The position numbers were made by a program, and so were the translations under genes. Under the pieces are notes generated by a model. It made no database searches. It was not told the origin of the DNA and was given only the letters and a program-made list of their open reading frames with translations. Shown piece after piece: positions 25,940 through 36,841 of a stretch of DNA of 64,000 nt (within the stretch, counting starts at the first letter, position 1; each line of letters starts with the position of its first letter). This DNA is from Pseudomonadota bacterium (GTDB taxonomy: Bacteria; Pseudomonadota; Gammaproteobacteria; Burkholderiales; Gallionellaceae), in contig JAJXTL010000001.1 of NCBI GenBank assembly GCA_021783855.1, positions 1 through 64,000 on the forward strand, written 5' to 3'.

Positions 25940-26229
25940 ATCTCCTCCATAAATCGCTATGAATTACTCAACCTGGGTACTGCTTATCCTGTTTCTTTCG
26001 TACGGCTTGCGCGCAAACTCGGTCAGGGCAATTATAAGGGGAACAAAAAGCAGCAAACTACGGATAGGTAAATAACATTTTTACTGAGCCGCTTTATTTT
26101 ATCGCGCTGCGTAAGCTGGCAAATCTGAATTTTTACGGCATACTGGCAAGCTGTTGAAATCAGCCGCCTGCTGAACCATATTGCTCTGCGCAACTGGAAG
26201 AAGGCAATGGAAGGCGCTTAACGGAATTT
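25940..26229. other. Intergenic stretch with no recognised feature
   Basis: 290 bases upstream of the thioredoxin-HEAT gene. Apart from the ribosome site of the broken antitoxin at its left end I see no gene, repeat or clear promoter. Confidence 0.5.
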
Positions 26230-26892
26230 ATGACGATGACACGACACACGCCGCCCGATGCACTGCTCTTTATTGCCCCCGGCTGCCCGCACTGCCCCGC
26301 CGTTTTGCAAGGACTGAGCGATCTGGTAAAAGAATCGCTGATCGGGAAAATGACGGTAGTGAATGTTGCCGTGCATCCCGAACTCGCGGAGAAACAGGGC
26401 GTGCGTGCCGCCCCCTGGCTGCGTCTGGGCCCGTTTACCCTCACCGGCGCACACAGCCCAGTCGAGTTGCGTCTGTGGGCAGAGCAGGCGGGCAGCGAGG
26501 AAGGCGCGGCGCACTATGTCGAGCATTTGTTAAAGCAGGGCGGCTACAAACAGGCCGCTGTCTTTATCACTGAGGATACGCATCGCTTAAAATCGCTGCT
26601 CGCCATCATCGCCAATCCCGGAGCCAGTCTCGACGTACGTCTTGGCGTGAGCGCGCTGCTGGAATCTTATGCCGACATGCCGGAATTACGCGAGCTGCTG
26701 CCCCGGTTGGCCGATCTCACCCGCCATGCCGACCATCGCGTGCGCGCCGACGCATGCTATCTGCTGGGCTTGACAGGCAGTATCGCTGCGCGCAGCCATG
26801 TTGAAGCCTGTCTCAACGATGTTCATCAGGAAGTGCGGGAAATAGCTGCAGAAGCATGGGCGGAACTGGATAGCGCGAAAACGAGGGGCTGA
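26230..26892 (+). CDS. Thioredoxin-like plus HEAT-repeat protein
   Basis: 220 residues. Residues 10-90 form a thioredoxin/glutaredoxin-3-like domain with CPHC at 19-22 and a cis-proline candidate in GVRAAPWL. Residues about 110-215 contain HEAT-like helical pairs (LADLTRHADHRVRADACYLL, then HQEVREIAAEAWAEL). No signal peptide, so cytosolic. The fusion suggests a redox module on a protein-binding scaffold; partner unknown. Convergent with the MATE gene. Confidence 0.75.
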   Translation: MTMTRHTPPDALLFIAPGCPHCPAVLQGLSDLVKESLIGKMTVVNVAVHPELAEKQGVRAAPWLRLGPFTLTGAHSPVELRLWAEQAGSEEGAAHYVEHLLKQGGYKQAAVFITEDTHRLKSLLAIIANPGASLDVRLGVSALLESYADMPELRELLPRLADLTRHADHRVRADACYLLGLTGSIAARSHVEACLNDVHQEVREIAAEAWAELDSAKTRG

Positions 26893-26918
26893 CACGTTTA
26901 CTGTGAGGGGCAGCCAGG

Positions 26919-28256
26919 TCAGTTGCTCGCCCTGCTGACTGCATTCAGGTATAGCGCAACCAGCCCTGCCACCAGCCAGAGACTTCCGATTGCGGCGATC
27001 CAGAAGCCTGGGGCACCGCGCGCCGGGCCTAAGGTGTCGGTCAGCCCGAGCAGGAAGCCGCCGCCCAGTCCCAGTCCCCACAGCAGGGTGGCATAGAGCA
27101 GCATCGGCACCACCGATTTTTTGTATCCGCGCAGCGCATTCACCGCCACCGCCTGCAGTCCGTCGCCCAGATGATACAAAGCGACCAGCATGATCAAGGG
27201 TATCGCCGCCTTTTGTACGGCGATATCCGTGGTATACAGGGCGGCAATGTATGGCGCACCGAACCAGAAGATCAGGCTGACGACGGCCGCAATACCCATG
27301 CCGAGGCGGATGCCTGCCCAGCAGGTGTGGCGGGCGTACTCGCGCTGCCCGGCGCCGATGCCCTGGCCCACCAGCACCGACGTTGCATTGCCCAGTGCAA
27401 GCGGAACCATGAATGCCAGTGCCGCGAGGTTGGCCGCGATCTGGTGGGCGCCCGAAACAACAGGCCCCAGGCGCGCAATGAACAGCGCCATGAAGGTGAA
27501 GGCAGTCACATCTGCGATAAACGTGAGACCGATAGGAATACCCAGTTTCAGGAACGCCCGGATTTCTTTGGCATCCGGCGCGGCAAACCGCCGGCGCAGC
27601 TGGAACTGCAGGTAATTCCGATTTTGCAGGCACCAGCCCCAGGCTAAGAATGCCATCAGCCAGGCATCCACTGCGGTGGCGACTGCGCAGCCCGGTCCGC
27701 CCATTTTTGGCGCACCCAGCAGGCCATACATGAACAGGGCGTTTAAAGGTACCTTGATGGTCAGCGAGAGCAGATTGAAAAACATCACCGGGCCCGGGCG
27801 ACCGATGCCGGTGGAAAGACCAAAGAATATACGCAAGGCGAAGACGGCAGGCACGCCCCAGGCGGATGCGGCGAGATAGGCGCGCACCTTGATTTCGACG
27901 ACGGGCTGCAAGTGCGAGATGGCAATCAAAGGGCCGGGGAAGCGCAGCAGCAGGGTCGCCACCAGCGCCAGCACCAGCGATATCCACACGCTCTGATGAA
28001 TTTCCCGCCCGACGTCCGCCGGCCTGCCTGCCCCGTAAAGGTGGGCGATGACGGGCGGCAGTGCTAACAGCACGCTGATCAGCGACATCAGCACGGTGGC
28101 GGTGATCGCTGCGGCAATGCCGACCGAGGCAAGGTCGATGGCAGACAGCCTGCCTGCCATCGCGGTGTCGATGACGGCGTTTGCCATAAAGGCAAGCTGC
28201 GCGATCAGAACCGGCCAGGCCAGATGGATCAGTTGTGAGGTGGAAGAGCGTTTCAT
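26919..28256 (-). CDS. MATE-family multidrug exporter
   Basis: 445 residues with 12 predicted membrane segments in two halves, the normal MATE length. Conserved pieces include the N-terminal LAWPVLIAQLAFMANAVIDT and the second-half GIPIGLTFIADV. A Na+ or H+ driven exporter of cationic compounds in the inner membrane; substrate unknown. Monocistronic; the other-frame 433-codon read-through is a shadow. Confidence 0.92.
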   Translation of the reverse strand: MKRSSTSQLIHLAWPVLIAQLAFMANAVIDTAMAGRLSAIDLASVGIAAAITATVLMSLISVLLALPPVIAHLYGAGRPADVGREIHQSVWISLVLALVATLLLRFPGPLIAISHLQPVVEIKVRAYLAASAWGVPAVFALRIFFGLSTGIGRPGPVMFFNLLSLTIKVPLNALFMYGLLGAPKMGGPGCAVATAVDAWLMAFLAWGWCLQNRNYLQFQLRRRFAAPDAKEIRAFLKLGIPIGLTFIADVTAFTFMALFIARLGPVVSGAHQIAANLAALAFMVPLALGNATSVLVGQGIGAGQREYARHTCWAGIRLGMGIAAVVSLIFWFGAPYIAALYTTDIAVQKAAIPLIMLVALYHLGDGLQAVAVNALRGYKKSVVPMLLYATLLWGLGLGGGFLLGLTDTLGPARGAPGFWIAAIGSLWLVAGLVALYLNAVSRASN

Positions 28257-28493
28257 GGCTTTATTGAAGGAACAGTTTTATGCGCAACATGTTTTTAGCT
28301 GCGACATTGGTGCGGCCAGATAATCGGGTTATGCTGGAGAGTCTATTATCTTTTTAGTGATAGCGTGAGAGTTTGATAATCCGCGCCACGATCTGCGAAT
28401 AACAAACCACGTACAGTGACTAAAACATATAAAAACTTGTGCTGATGTACAATATCCTGCAATAGAAAATCACATAAACGGGAGGGTGGGTCC

Positions 28494-29408
28494 ATGGAAC
28501 AGTACCAGGCGAGCGGAGAGCTTTCTCGTGCCGACTCACCTGCCATGATACAGTCGATCATCAACGCCCTTCCAATACCGATTTTTGTCAAAGATTCAAA
28601 GGGAATCTATGTGTATTGCAACATTCCGTTTGAAAAATACGTGGGTAAAAGAATCGACGAAATCGTAGGGCACGGTGTATACGAACTCTGGGATTACGAA
28701 CTTGCAAAAGTCTACCATGCAGCGGATAACAGGCTTTTTGGTGCAGGTGGCGAAGAGCAGTATGAGGCGAGAGTTAAATATGCGGACGGCACGATACACG
28801 ACGTAATGTTTCACAAAGCTGTTTTTCCCTTCTTGAATGAAAACTACATGGCCGGCGCGATTCTGGACATCACTGACAGAAAAGCTTCTGAAAGAGAGCT
28901 TGAGCGTATCGCGTTGACCGACACACTGACGGGCGCAGCAAGCCGCTACCATCTATACGCCGCGCTCGATGATGCCTGCAGGAAGGCTGCACGCCAGCAT
29001 TCCATGATCGCCGTGATGAGCATCGATCTGGATGGGTTTAAGCAAGTGAATGACACCTACGGCCATCCCGCAGGAGATGAGGTGCTGGTGAAAGTTGCCG
29101 GACTTATCAGAGATGCAATCCGCGAATCAGACATGCTGGCTAGGCTGGGCGGAGACGAATTCATAGTCCTGTTCGATGAACTGGAAACAAAAGATTCGGT
29201 TTTCTGCCTGGCGGACTCCATATTGCAGCAGTTTTCCAAAGAGATGGAGCTGCAGGAAAACAAGGTCATGCTTGGCGCCAGCATCGGCATTGCCTTCTAT
29301 CCGGACCACGGGGTGAGTCCGCACGATCTCCTCAAAAACGCCGATCTTGCGCTTTACGAATCGAAGCGGACCGGGAAGGGATGTTTCAGCTCGCTGACCA
29401 TGATGTGA
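28494..29408 (+). CDS. PAS-GGDEF diguanylate cyclase
   Basis: 304 residues. A PAS domain (about 20-135, with ALPIPIFVKDSKGIYVYCN) leads into a GGDEF domain (about 142-300). The active-site motif GGDEF is intact, and RESD five residues before it matches the RxxD inhibitory site, so the enzyme should make c-di-GMP and be product-inhibited. No membrane segment: a cytosolic sensor, PAS ligand unknown. The upstream 237 bases are AT-rich with TACAAT at 28448-28453 as a possible -10; a GGGAGG ribosome site precedes the ATG. Confidence 0.92.
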   Translation: MEQYQASGELSRADSPAMIQSIINALPIPIFVKDSKGIYVYCNIPFEKYVGKRIDEIVGHGVYELWDYELAKVYHAADNRLFGAGGEEQYEARVKYADGTIHDVMFHKAVFPFLNENYMAGAILDITDRKASERELERIALTDTLTGAASRYHLYAALDDACRKAARQHSMIAVMSIDLDGFKQVNDTYGHPAGDEVLVKVAGLIRDAIRESDMLARLGGDEFIVLFDELETKDSVFCLADSILQQFSKEMELQENKVMLGASIGIAFYPDHGVSPHDLLKNADLALYESKRTGKGCFSSLTMM

Positions 29409-29514
29409 TGGCGTTATTCATGATCTGCAGTAGCCGCATTCAGAAGCCTGCTCTGCCAACAGGAAAGAATATTATTTTTATCATGCCCATGCCGGACTCA
29501 CCGCTCTTCTATCA

Positions 29515-30177
29515 ATGAAAATCAATTCGGATTTGTCACAGCGCGTCGTAATTCAGCCATCCACCTTGCCGTGGATAACATCGCCTTCTGCCGGTGTTCA
29601 GTATCGCGTACTTGAATGTGGTGATGATGATAGGTCGCGCGCCACCTCGATTATCCAATACTCGCCCGGCGCAAGCCTGAACAGCATCTGCGAGTTCGGC
29701 GAGGAGATTGTGGTTCTCGACGGGGTGCTGAGCGATGCATCCGTCAAGTACAGCAAGGGTGACTATATCAAGTCGCCGCCCGGTTCGTCGCATGCGTATG
29801 AATCGGAATCGGGCTGCCTGTTGTTCGTCAAACGGCAGCATCTTGAAATTGAAGACGATCAGTGCATGCTGGTACACACCGCGAGTCACCCCTGGTATCA
29901 GGGACTGGTGGATGGCCTCTCGGTGATGCCGCTGTCGGAATTCGGCACGCAACACACGGCGCTGGTGCGCTGGGCGCCGGGCACCCGGTTCAACGCGCAC
30001 CGCCACTATGGCGGCGAAGAAATCTATGTGCTGGACGGCGTGTTCGAAGATGAGTTCGGCGCGTACCCCGCCGGCACCTGGATGCGCAGCCCGCACCTGA
30101 GCGCTCACTGCCCTTACAGTCTGGCGGGTTGCACGATACTGGTAAAAACCGGGCACTTGCTGCCCATGCAGCGGTAA
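29515..30177 (+). CDS. Bicupin, ChrR cupin-like protein
   Basis: 220 residues with two cupin domains (about 25-105 and 125-215). The second has the metal-site pattern FNAHRHYGGEEIYVLDG and HLSAHCPYS. In the first the histidines are replaced (LNSICEFGEEIVVLDG), so that domain probably does not bind metal. Similar domains occur in ChrR anti-sigma factors, but the N-terminal anti-sigma zinc part is absent and no ECF sigma gene is adjacent. Role unknown. Confidence 0.8.
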   Translation: MKINSDLSQRVVIQPSTLPWITSPSAGVQYRVLECGDDDRSRATSIIQYSPGASLNSICEFGEEIVVLDGVLSDASVKYSKGDYIKSPPGSSHAYESESGCLLFVKRQHLEIEDDQCMLVHTASHPWYQGLVDGLSVMPLSEFGTQHTALVRWAPGTRFNAHRHYGGEEIYVLDGVFEDEFGAYPAGTWMRSPHLSAHCPYSLAGCTILVKTGHLLPMQR

Positions 30178-30216
30178 GCCGGCATAAACCGCCCCGCATC
30201 ACTTCAGACCGACTGA

Positions 30217-31335
30217 CTATGTTTTGAATGGGCTCCGTTCATTCAGCGCATCGACATACTCGGCAACGGCGCCCGCTTCCTGCCTTAAAAAATCCTCCAC
30301 CGCCTCGGCAAACTGCGGATGCGCGAGCCAATGTGCCGAGCGCGTGGTCACCGGCAGAAAACCGCGCGCCAGCTTGTGCTCGCCCTGCGCGCCGCCCTCG
30401 AAAGTCCTGATGTTGTGCGCGATGCAATATTCGATCGCCTGATAGTAGCAGGTCTCGAAATGCAGCCCCGAATGAAACTCGAAGGTTCCCCATGAACGCC
30501 CGTACATCGCATCATTGGTGATGTAGTTCAGCGCACTCGCGATCGGCACCCCGTCCCGCGTGGCGATCACCAGCAAGGCGTGTTGCGGCATCGCGCGACC
30601 GAAGCGCTGGAAAAAATCCTCGTTCAACTGGTGGGGCGAATTGTGCAACTGCAGGGTATGCAAATAACAGGAGGCAAAAAAGGCCCACTGTTCCTGGGTG
30701 GCATGCGTGACGCACTGCAATTCGATGCCCGCATCCTGCACCCGCCGCCGTTCCTGCCTGATACGCTTGCGCTTATCACGGCTCAATGTTGCCAGAAATT
30801 CGTCAAAATCCCGATAACCCGCATTCTGCCAGTGAAACTGCACATCCTGACGCAACATCATCCCCTGTTCCTGCGCAAGCCGGGTATCGGCTTCGTTGAG
30901 GAACAAACCATGCAGCGAGGAGACGCCGGTATCCTTGGCATAATCCAGCGCAGCATTCAGCAGCAGATGCCGGACTTCCTCCGATCCGGCCAGCAGGCGC
31001 TGCCCGCTCACCGGCGTAAACGGCACCGTGCAGACCAGCTTGGGGTAATAACGCAGGCCGTGCCGCCGGTAGGCATCGGCCCACGCAAAATCAAACACAT
31101 GCTCGCCATAAGAGTTCATCTTCAGGTACAGCGGCATCGCACCCGCCAGCTTGTCGTCCTGCCACACCGTGATGAATTGCGCGCGCCAGCCAAACTGCGG
31201 GGTCGCGCAACCGCTTTCCTGCAGCGCATAAAAGAAGGCATGCGAGAGCAGCGGATCGCCTTTTGCCAGCGCATCCCAGTCCGCAGCGCTGATGTCCGCC
31301 AGATTTTCGATGATTTTGAGTGTGTACTGATCCAT
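30217..31335 (-). CDS. DUF482 (GNAT/FemAB-like) acyltransferase
   Basis: 372 residues from ATG 31335. Matches the 'peptidogalycan biosynthesis/recognition' DUF482 family: SHAFFYALQESGCATPQFGW near 30, SRDKRKRIRQERRRV in the middle and HSGLHFETCYYQAIEYCI, then GAQGEHKLARGF near the end. A GNAT-like fold is expected; the substrate is not established. The frame runs upstream to 31611 over the uvrA start region without conserved residues. Divergent from uvrA. Confidence 0.85.
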   Translation of the reverse strand: MDQYTLKIIENLADISAADWDALAKGDPLLSHAFFYALQESGCATPQFGWRAQFITVWQDDKLAGAMPLYLKMNSYGEHVFDFAWADAYRRHGLRYYPKLVCTVPFTPVSGQRLLAGSEEVRHLLLNAALDYAKDTGVSSLHGLFLNEADTRLAQEQGMMLRQDVQFHWQNAGYRDFDEFLATLSRDKRKRIRQERRRVQDAGIELQCVTHATQEQWAFFASCYLHTLQLHNSPHQLNEDFFQRFGRAMPQHALLVIATRDGVPIASALNYITNDAMYGRSWGTFEFHSGLHFETCYYQAIEYCIAHNIRTFEGGAQGEHKLARGFLPVTTRSAHWLAHPQFAEAVEDFLRQEAGAVAEYVDALNERSPFKT

Positions 31336-31480
31336 GCGGCTATTGTAGTGGGAGTGCCGGCAAAATGCGCGGCGATTGCGGCAGGATTTCAGCGCAGGCC
31401 GGAACATATCGGGGTTGGCAGCTTGGGAAAGTGCATCAAATCGCGTATATTGACGGGTCGTATTTAATCGGTTGTCCAGC

Positions 31481-34296
<2,816 letters not shown>

Positions 34297-34306
<10 letters not shown>

Positions 34307-34707
34307 GCCGCGACATCGCCATACCCGACAGCGAGATCGAATTGAATGCGATACGCGCACAGGGTGCGGGCGGGCAAAACGTCAACAAAGTCTCGACCGC
34401 CATCCATTTGCGTTTCGACATCAAGGCCTCGTCGTTGCCGGAGGAGTACAAGGAAAAGCTGCTGCATCTGGCTGACCGGCGCATTTCAAGTGACGGCGTG
34501 ATCGTCATCAAGGCGCAGCGCTATCGCAGTCAGGAAAAGAACCGGGAAGACGCGCTGGCACGCCTGCAAATCCTGATCGCCAGCGCCGGGTTTTCGCCGA
34601 AAAAACGCACGCCTACCAAACCTACCGGAAGCTCAAAGAAAAAGCGTCTGGAAGGTAAAACGCGGCGCGGCGAAATAAAGATTTTACGCGGCAGAGTCGC
34701 CGAGTAG
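34297..34707 (+). CDS. arfB: Alternative ribosome-rescue factor ArfB (peptidyl-tRNA hydrolase)
   Basis: 136 residues. The release-factor GGQ motif is in [16 protein letters not shown] (about 25-40), and the strongly basic C-terminal tail ([16 protein letters not shown] ... KTRRGE) is the part that enters the empty mRNA channel of stalled ribosomes. It hydrolyses peptidyl-tRNA on non-stop complexes. Translationally coupled to uvrA. Confidence 0.94.
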
Positions 34708-34737
34708 CTGCTCAGTCACGCCTTCCGTGGAGGTCAG

Positions 34738-34760
34738 CAGCATTGTATTGCAACATGCTG
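34738..34760. terminator. Possible bidirectional terminator between arfB and cysB
   Basis: CAGCAT and ATGCTG arms around 11 bases between the convergent arfB and cysB-like genes. The stem is short and the T-run is weak. Confidence 0.3.
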
Positions 34761-34763
34761 ATT

Positions 34764-35708
34764 TCATGATGATTTATCCGGCAAGCTGGATAGATGCATC
34801 GCTCGCGTTACGACCTCGTGAGTCAGGTGCGGGGCGAACAGTTCGATAAAGTCGTAAGTAAAGCCTCGCAGATATTCGTTCTTGCGTATCGCAATCCGCG
34901 TGGTGCTGGGCTTGAACAGATGCGCGGCTTCGATCATGCGCAGATGTTTGTCGCGTTCAGGAATAAAGGACATCTGTGCCAGGATGCCTATTCCCAGACC
35001 CAGCTCCACATAAGTCTTGATGACGTCTGCATCGATCGCGGTAAGGGCAATGTTCGGGGTTATTCCCGCCTGCTGGAAGGCTTCATTGATCTTGCCGCGC
35101 CCGGTAAAGGCGAAGTCATAGGTGATGATGGGGTATTGCGCGAGTGTCGCCAGCGTGAGCGTCTTCTCTTTGAGCAGCGGGTGACGCGGCGGGGTAACGA
35201 CGCAATGATTCCATTCGTAGCAGGGCAGCGTGACCAGTCCGTCGTAGAGCGCCAGGCTTTCGGTGGCGATGCACAGATCGGCATCGCCGCTCAGCACCTG
35301 CTCGGCAATCTGCGTCGGGCTGCCCTGGTGCAAGCCCAGTTTTACCTTCGGGTATCTTTCCATGAACTGCTTGACCACCGGCGGCAGGGCATAGCGCGCC
35401 TGAGTGTGAGTGGTGGCGATGGTCAGGTGTCCGCTGTCCTGCGCGCTAAACTCTTGTCCGACCTGCTTGAGGTTATCCATGTCGTGCAACATGCGCTGTG
35501 CGATGGACAGCACGACTATTCCCGGTTCGGTGATGGCGACGATGCGTTTGCCGTTGCGCACGAAAATCTCGATCCCCAGTTCTTCTTCCAGTTGCTTGAT
35601 CTGTTTGCTGATGCCGGGTTGCGAAGTAAACAGCGTCTCAGCCGCGCCTGAAATTTTCAGTCCCTGACGCACGATCTCGTTGAGATAACGCAGTTGTTGC
35701 AGGTTCAT
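34764..35708 (-). CDS. cysB: CysB-type LysR regulator
   Basis: 314 residues. The N-terminal helix-turn-helix (ISGAAETLFTSQPGISKQIK) and the following EEELGIEIFVRNGKR are typical of the CysB/Cbl branch. The effector domain keeps the 'TTHTQARYALPPV' block that binds the inducer/anion. It is divergent from the tauE-like gene that leads the sulfate-assimilation cluster, with a 106-base AT-rich gap in which CysB would be expected to bind. Predicted activator of the cys genes under sulfur limitation. Confidence 0.93.
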   Translation of the reverse strand: MNLQQLRYLNEIVRQGLKISGAAETLFTSQPGISKQIKQLEEELGIEIFVRNGKRIVAITEPGIVVLSIAQRMLHDMDNLKQVGQEFSAQDSGHLTIATTHTQARYALPPVVKQFMERYPKVKLGLHQGSPTQIAEQVLSGDADLCIATESLALYDGLVTLPCYEWNHCVVTPPRHPLLKEKTLTLATLAQYPIITYDFAFTGRGKINEAFQQAGITPNIALTAIDADVIKTYVELGLGIGILAQMSFIPERDKHLRMIEAAHLFKPSTTRIAIRKNEYLRGFTYDFIELFAPHLTHEVVTRAMHLSSLPDKSS

Positions 35709-35814
35709 GTCCGATCCTTAATCGCTATTAGTTATAAGATATTAACATGAAAGTATTTTGTTGCATAAGGTGCGCCAGCTAGAATGCGTTTCATGGATTT
35801 CTGGAGTGGCCGGC

Positions 35815-36600
35815 ATGAACTGGATATACACCTTATCCGGCCTGATGGTCGGTTTGATTGTCGGCGTGACGGGGGTGGGCGGCGGGTCGCTGATGACGCC
35901 CTTGCTGGTGCTGCTGTTTGGCGTGTCGCCCGCGACGGCGGTAGGTACCGACTTGCTGTACGCCTCATTGACCAAGACAGTCGGGGCGTGGGTGCATAGC
36001 TGGCGAGGCACGGTGGGCTGGCGGGTTGTCGGGCTGCTGGCATTGGGTAGTCTGCCGGCATCGGTGGTGACGATTGTATTGCTGAAGTATCTGACGCTGG
36101 ATGCGAAGACGTTGCGTACGCTGGTGACCGGTGTGTTGAGTGTGGCGCTGTTGCTCACCGCCGTAGCTTTGTTGTTGAAAGACTGGATACACAAGATCGC
36201 ACGTCGCGATGACGGTACGGTTTATGAGTTGCATCATCGCTATCTGACGGGTGCGACCATAGCCACGGGTGTGGCGGTTGGGGCGCTGGTGACGATTTCG
36301 TCTGTGGGTGCCGGGGTGCTGGGTACAGTCGCATTGCTGTTTTTGTATCCGCGGATGTCGACAGCCAAGGTTGTCGGAACCGATATCGTTCATGCCGTGC
36401 CGCTGACCGCAATCGCGGGGATGGGACATCTGGCATTGGGAACGGTTGATTTTGTTTTGCTGGGCAGTCTGCTGTTGGGGTCGTTGCCGGGAATTTATAT
36501 CGGCAGTCATTTGAGCGCGAAGATTCCGGAAAAGGTGTTGCGTCCGCTGCTGGCGACGATGTTGTTGATTATCGGTCTGAAGATGTTGTTTTATAAATAA
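35815..36600 (+). CDS. TSUP (TauE/SafE) family permease
   Basis: 261 residues from ATG 35815, with about eight membrane helices. The two family signatures are GVTGVGGGSLMTPLLVLLFG near the N-terminus and the second-half TISSVGAGVLGTVALLFLYP. TSUP proteins move sulfite, sulfonates or related anions. Leading a cysteine-biosynthesis cluster, it may export toxic sulfite or import sulfate (inference). Nine bases precede the next gene. Confidence 0.9.
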   Translation: MNWIYTLSGLMVGLIVGVTGVGGGSLMTPLLVLLFGVSPATAVGTDLLYASLTKTVGAWVHSWRGTVGWRVVGLLALGSLPASVVTIVLLKYLTLDAKTLRTLVTGVLSVALLLTAVALLLKDWIHKIARRDDGTVYELHHRYLTGATIATGVAVGALVTISSVGAGVLGTVALLFLYPRMSTAKVVGTDIVHAVPLTAIAGMGHLALGTVDFVLLGSLLLGSLPGIYIGSHLSAKIPEKVLRPLLATMLLIIGLKMLFYK

Positions 36601-36609
36601 GGAATATTC

Positions 36610-36831
36610 ATGAGTGCAAATAAACCCAATCAACCCAAACAGGTCAGCTGGTTCAACGGATGCGGCGGGCGTATCGGTGTCGTCGTCGGACAACAGGGCG
36701 AGCATGCCTATATCGGCGCAGCGTTGCGCCATGACGAAGATGCGGATGTGGCGCATATTCTGGCGCACGGCGCGAAATTTCCATTGGAGGCCGCACTGCT
36801 GTTGCCTGTCTCCAGGCACTATCCCGTTTAA
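36610..36831 (+). CDS. Small unknown protein in the cys cluster
   Basis: 73 residues. AAGGA eight bases before ATG 36610. No family recognised. The features are WFNGCGGRIGVVVGQQ, then EHAYIGAALRHDEDADVAHI, then HGAKFPLEAALLLPVS: soluble, one cysteine, no membrane segment. Its tight placement between the TSUP gene and cysI, and its own ribosome site, make it a real gene. It may assist sulfite reductase or electron supply, but nothing in the sequence proves that. Confidence 0.7.
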   Translation: MSANKPNQPKQVSWFNGCGGRIGVVVGQQGEHAYIGAALRHDEDADVAHILAHGAKFPLEAALLLPVSRHYPV

Positions 36832-36841
36832 GGAAAATCAA

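Noticed and set aside
26686..27987. A 433-codon open frame on the - strand overlapping the MATE gene
   Set aside because: Frame-shifted shadow of the MATE exporter with Arg/Gly/Cys-rich nonsense sequence.
28280..28357. A 25-codon frame before the diguanylate cyclase gene
   Set aside because: No ribosome site or similarity.
35965..36819. A 284-codon open frame opposite the TSUP gene and the 73-residue gene
   Set aside because: Gln/His/Arg-rich shadow. The TSUP signatures fix the forward strand.
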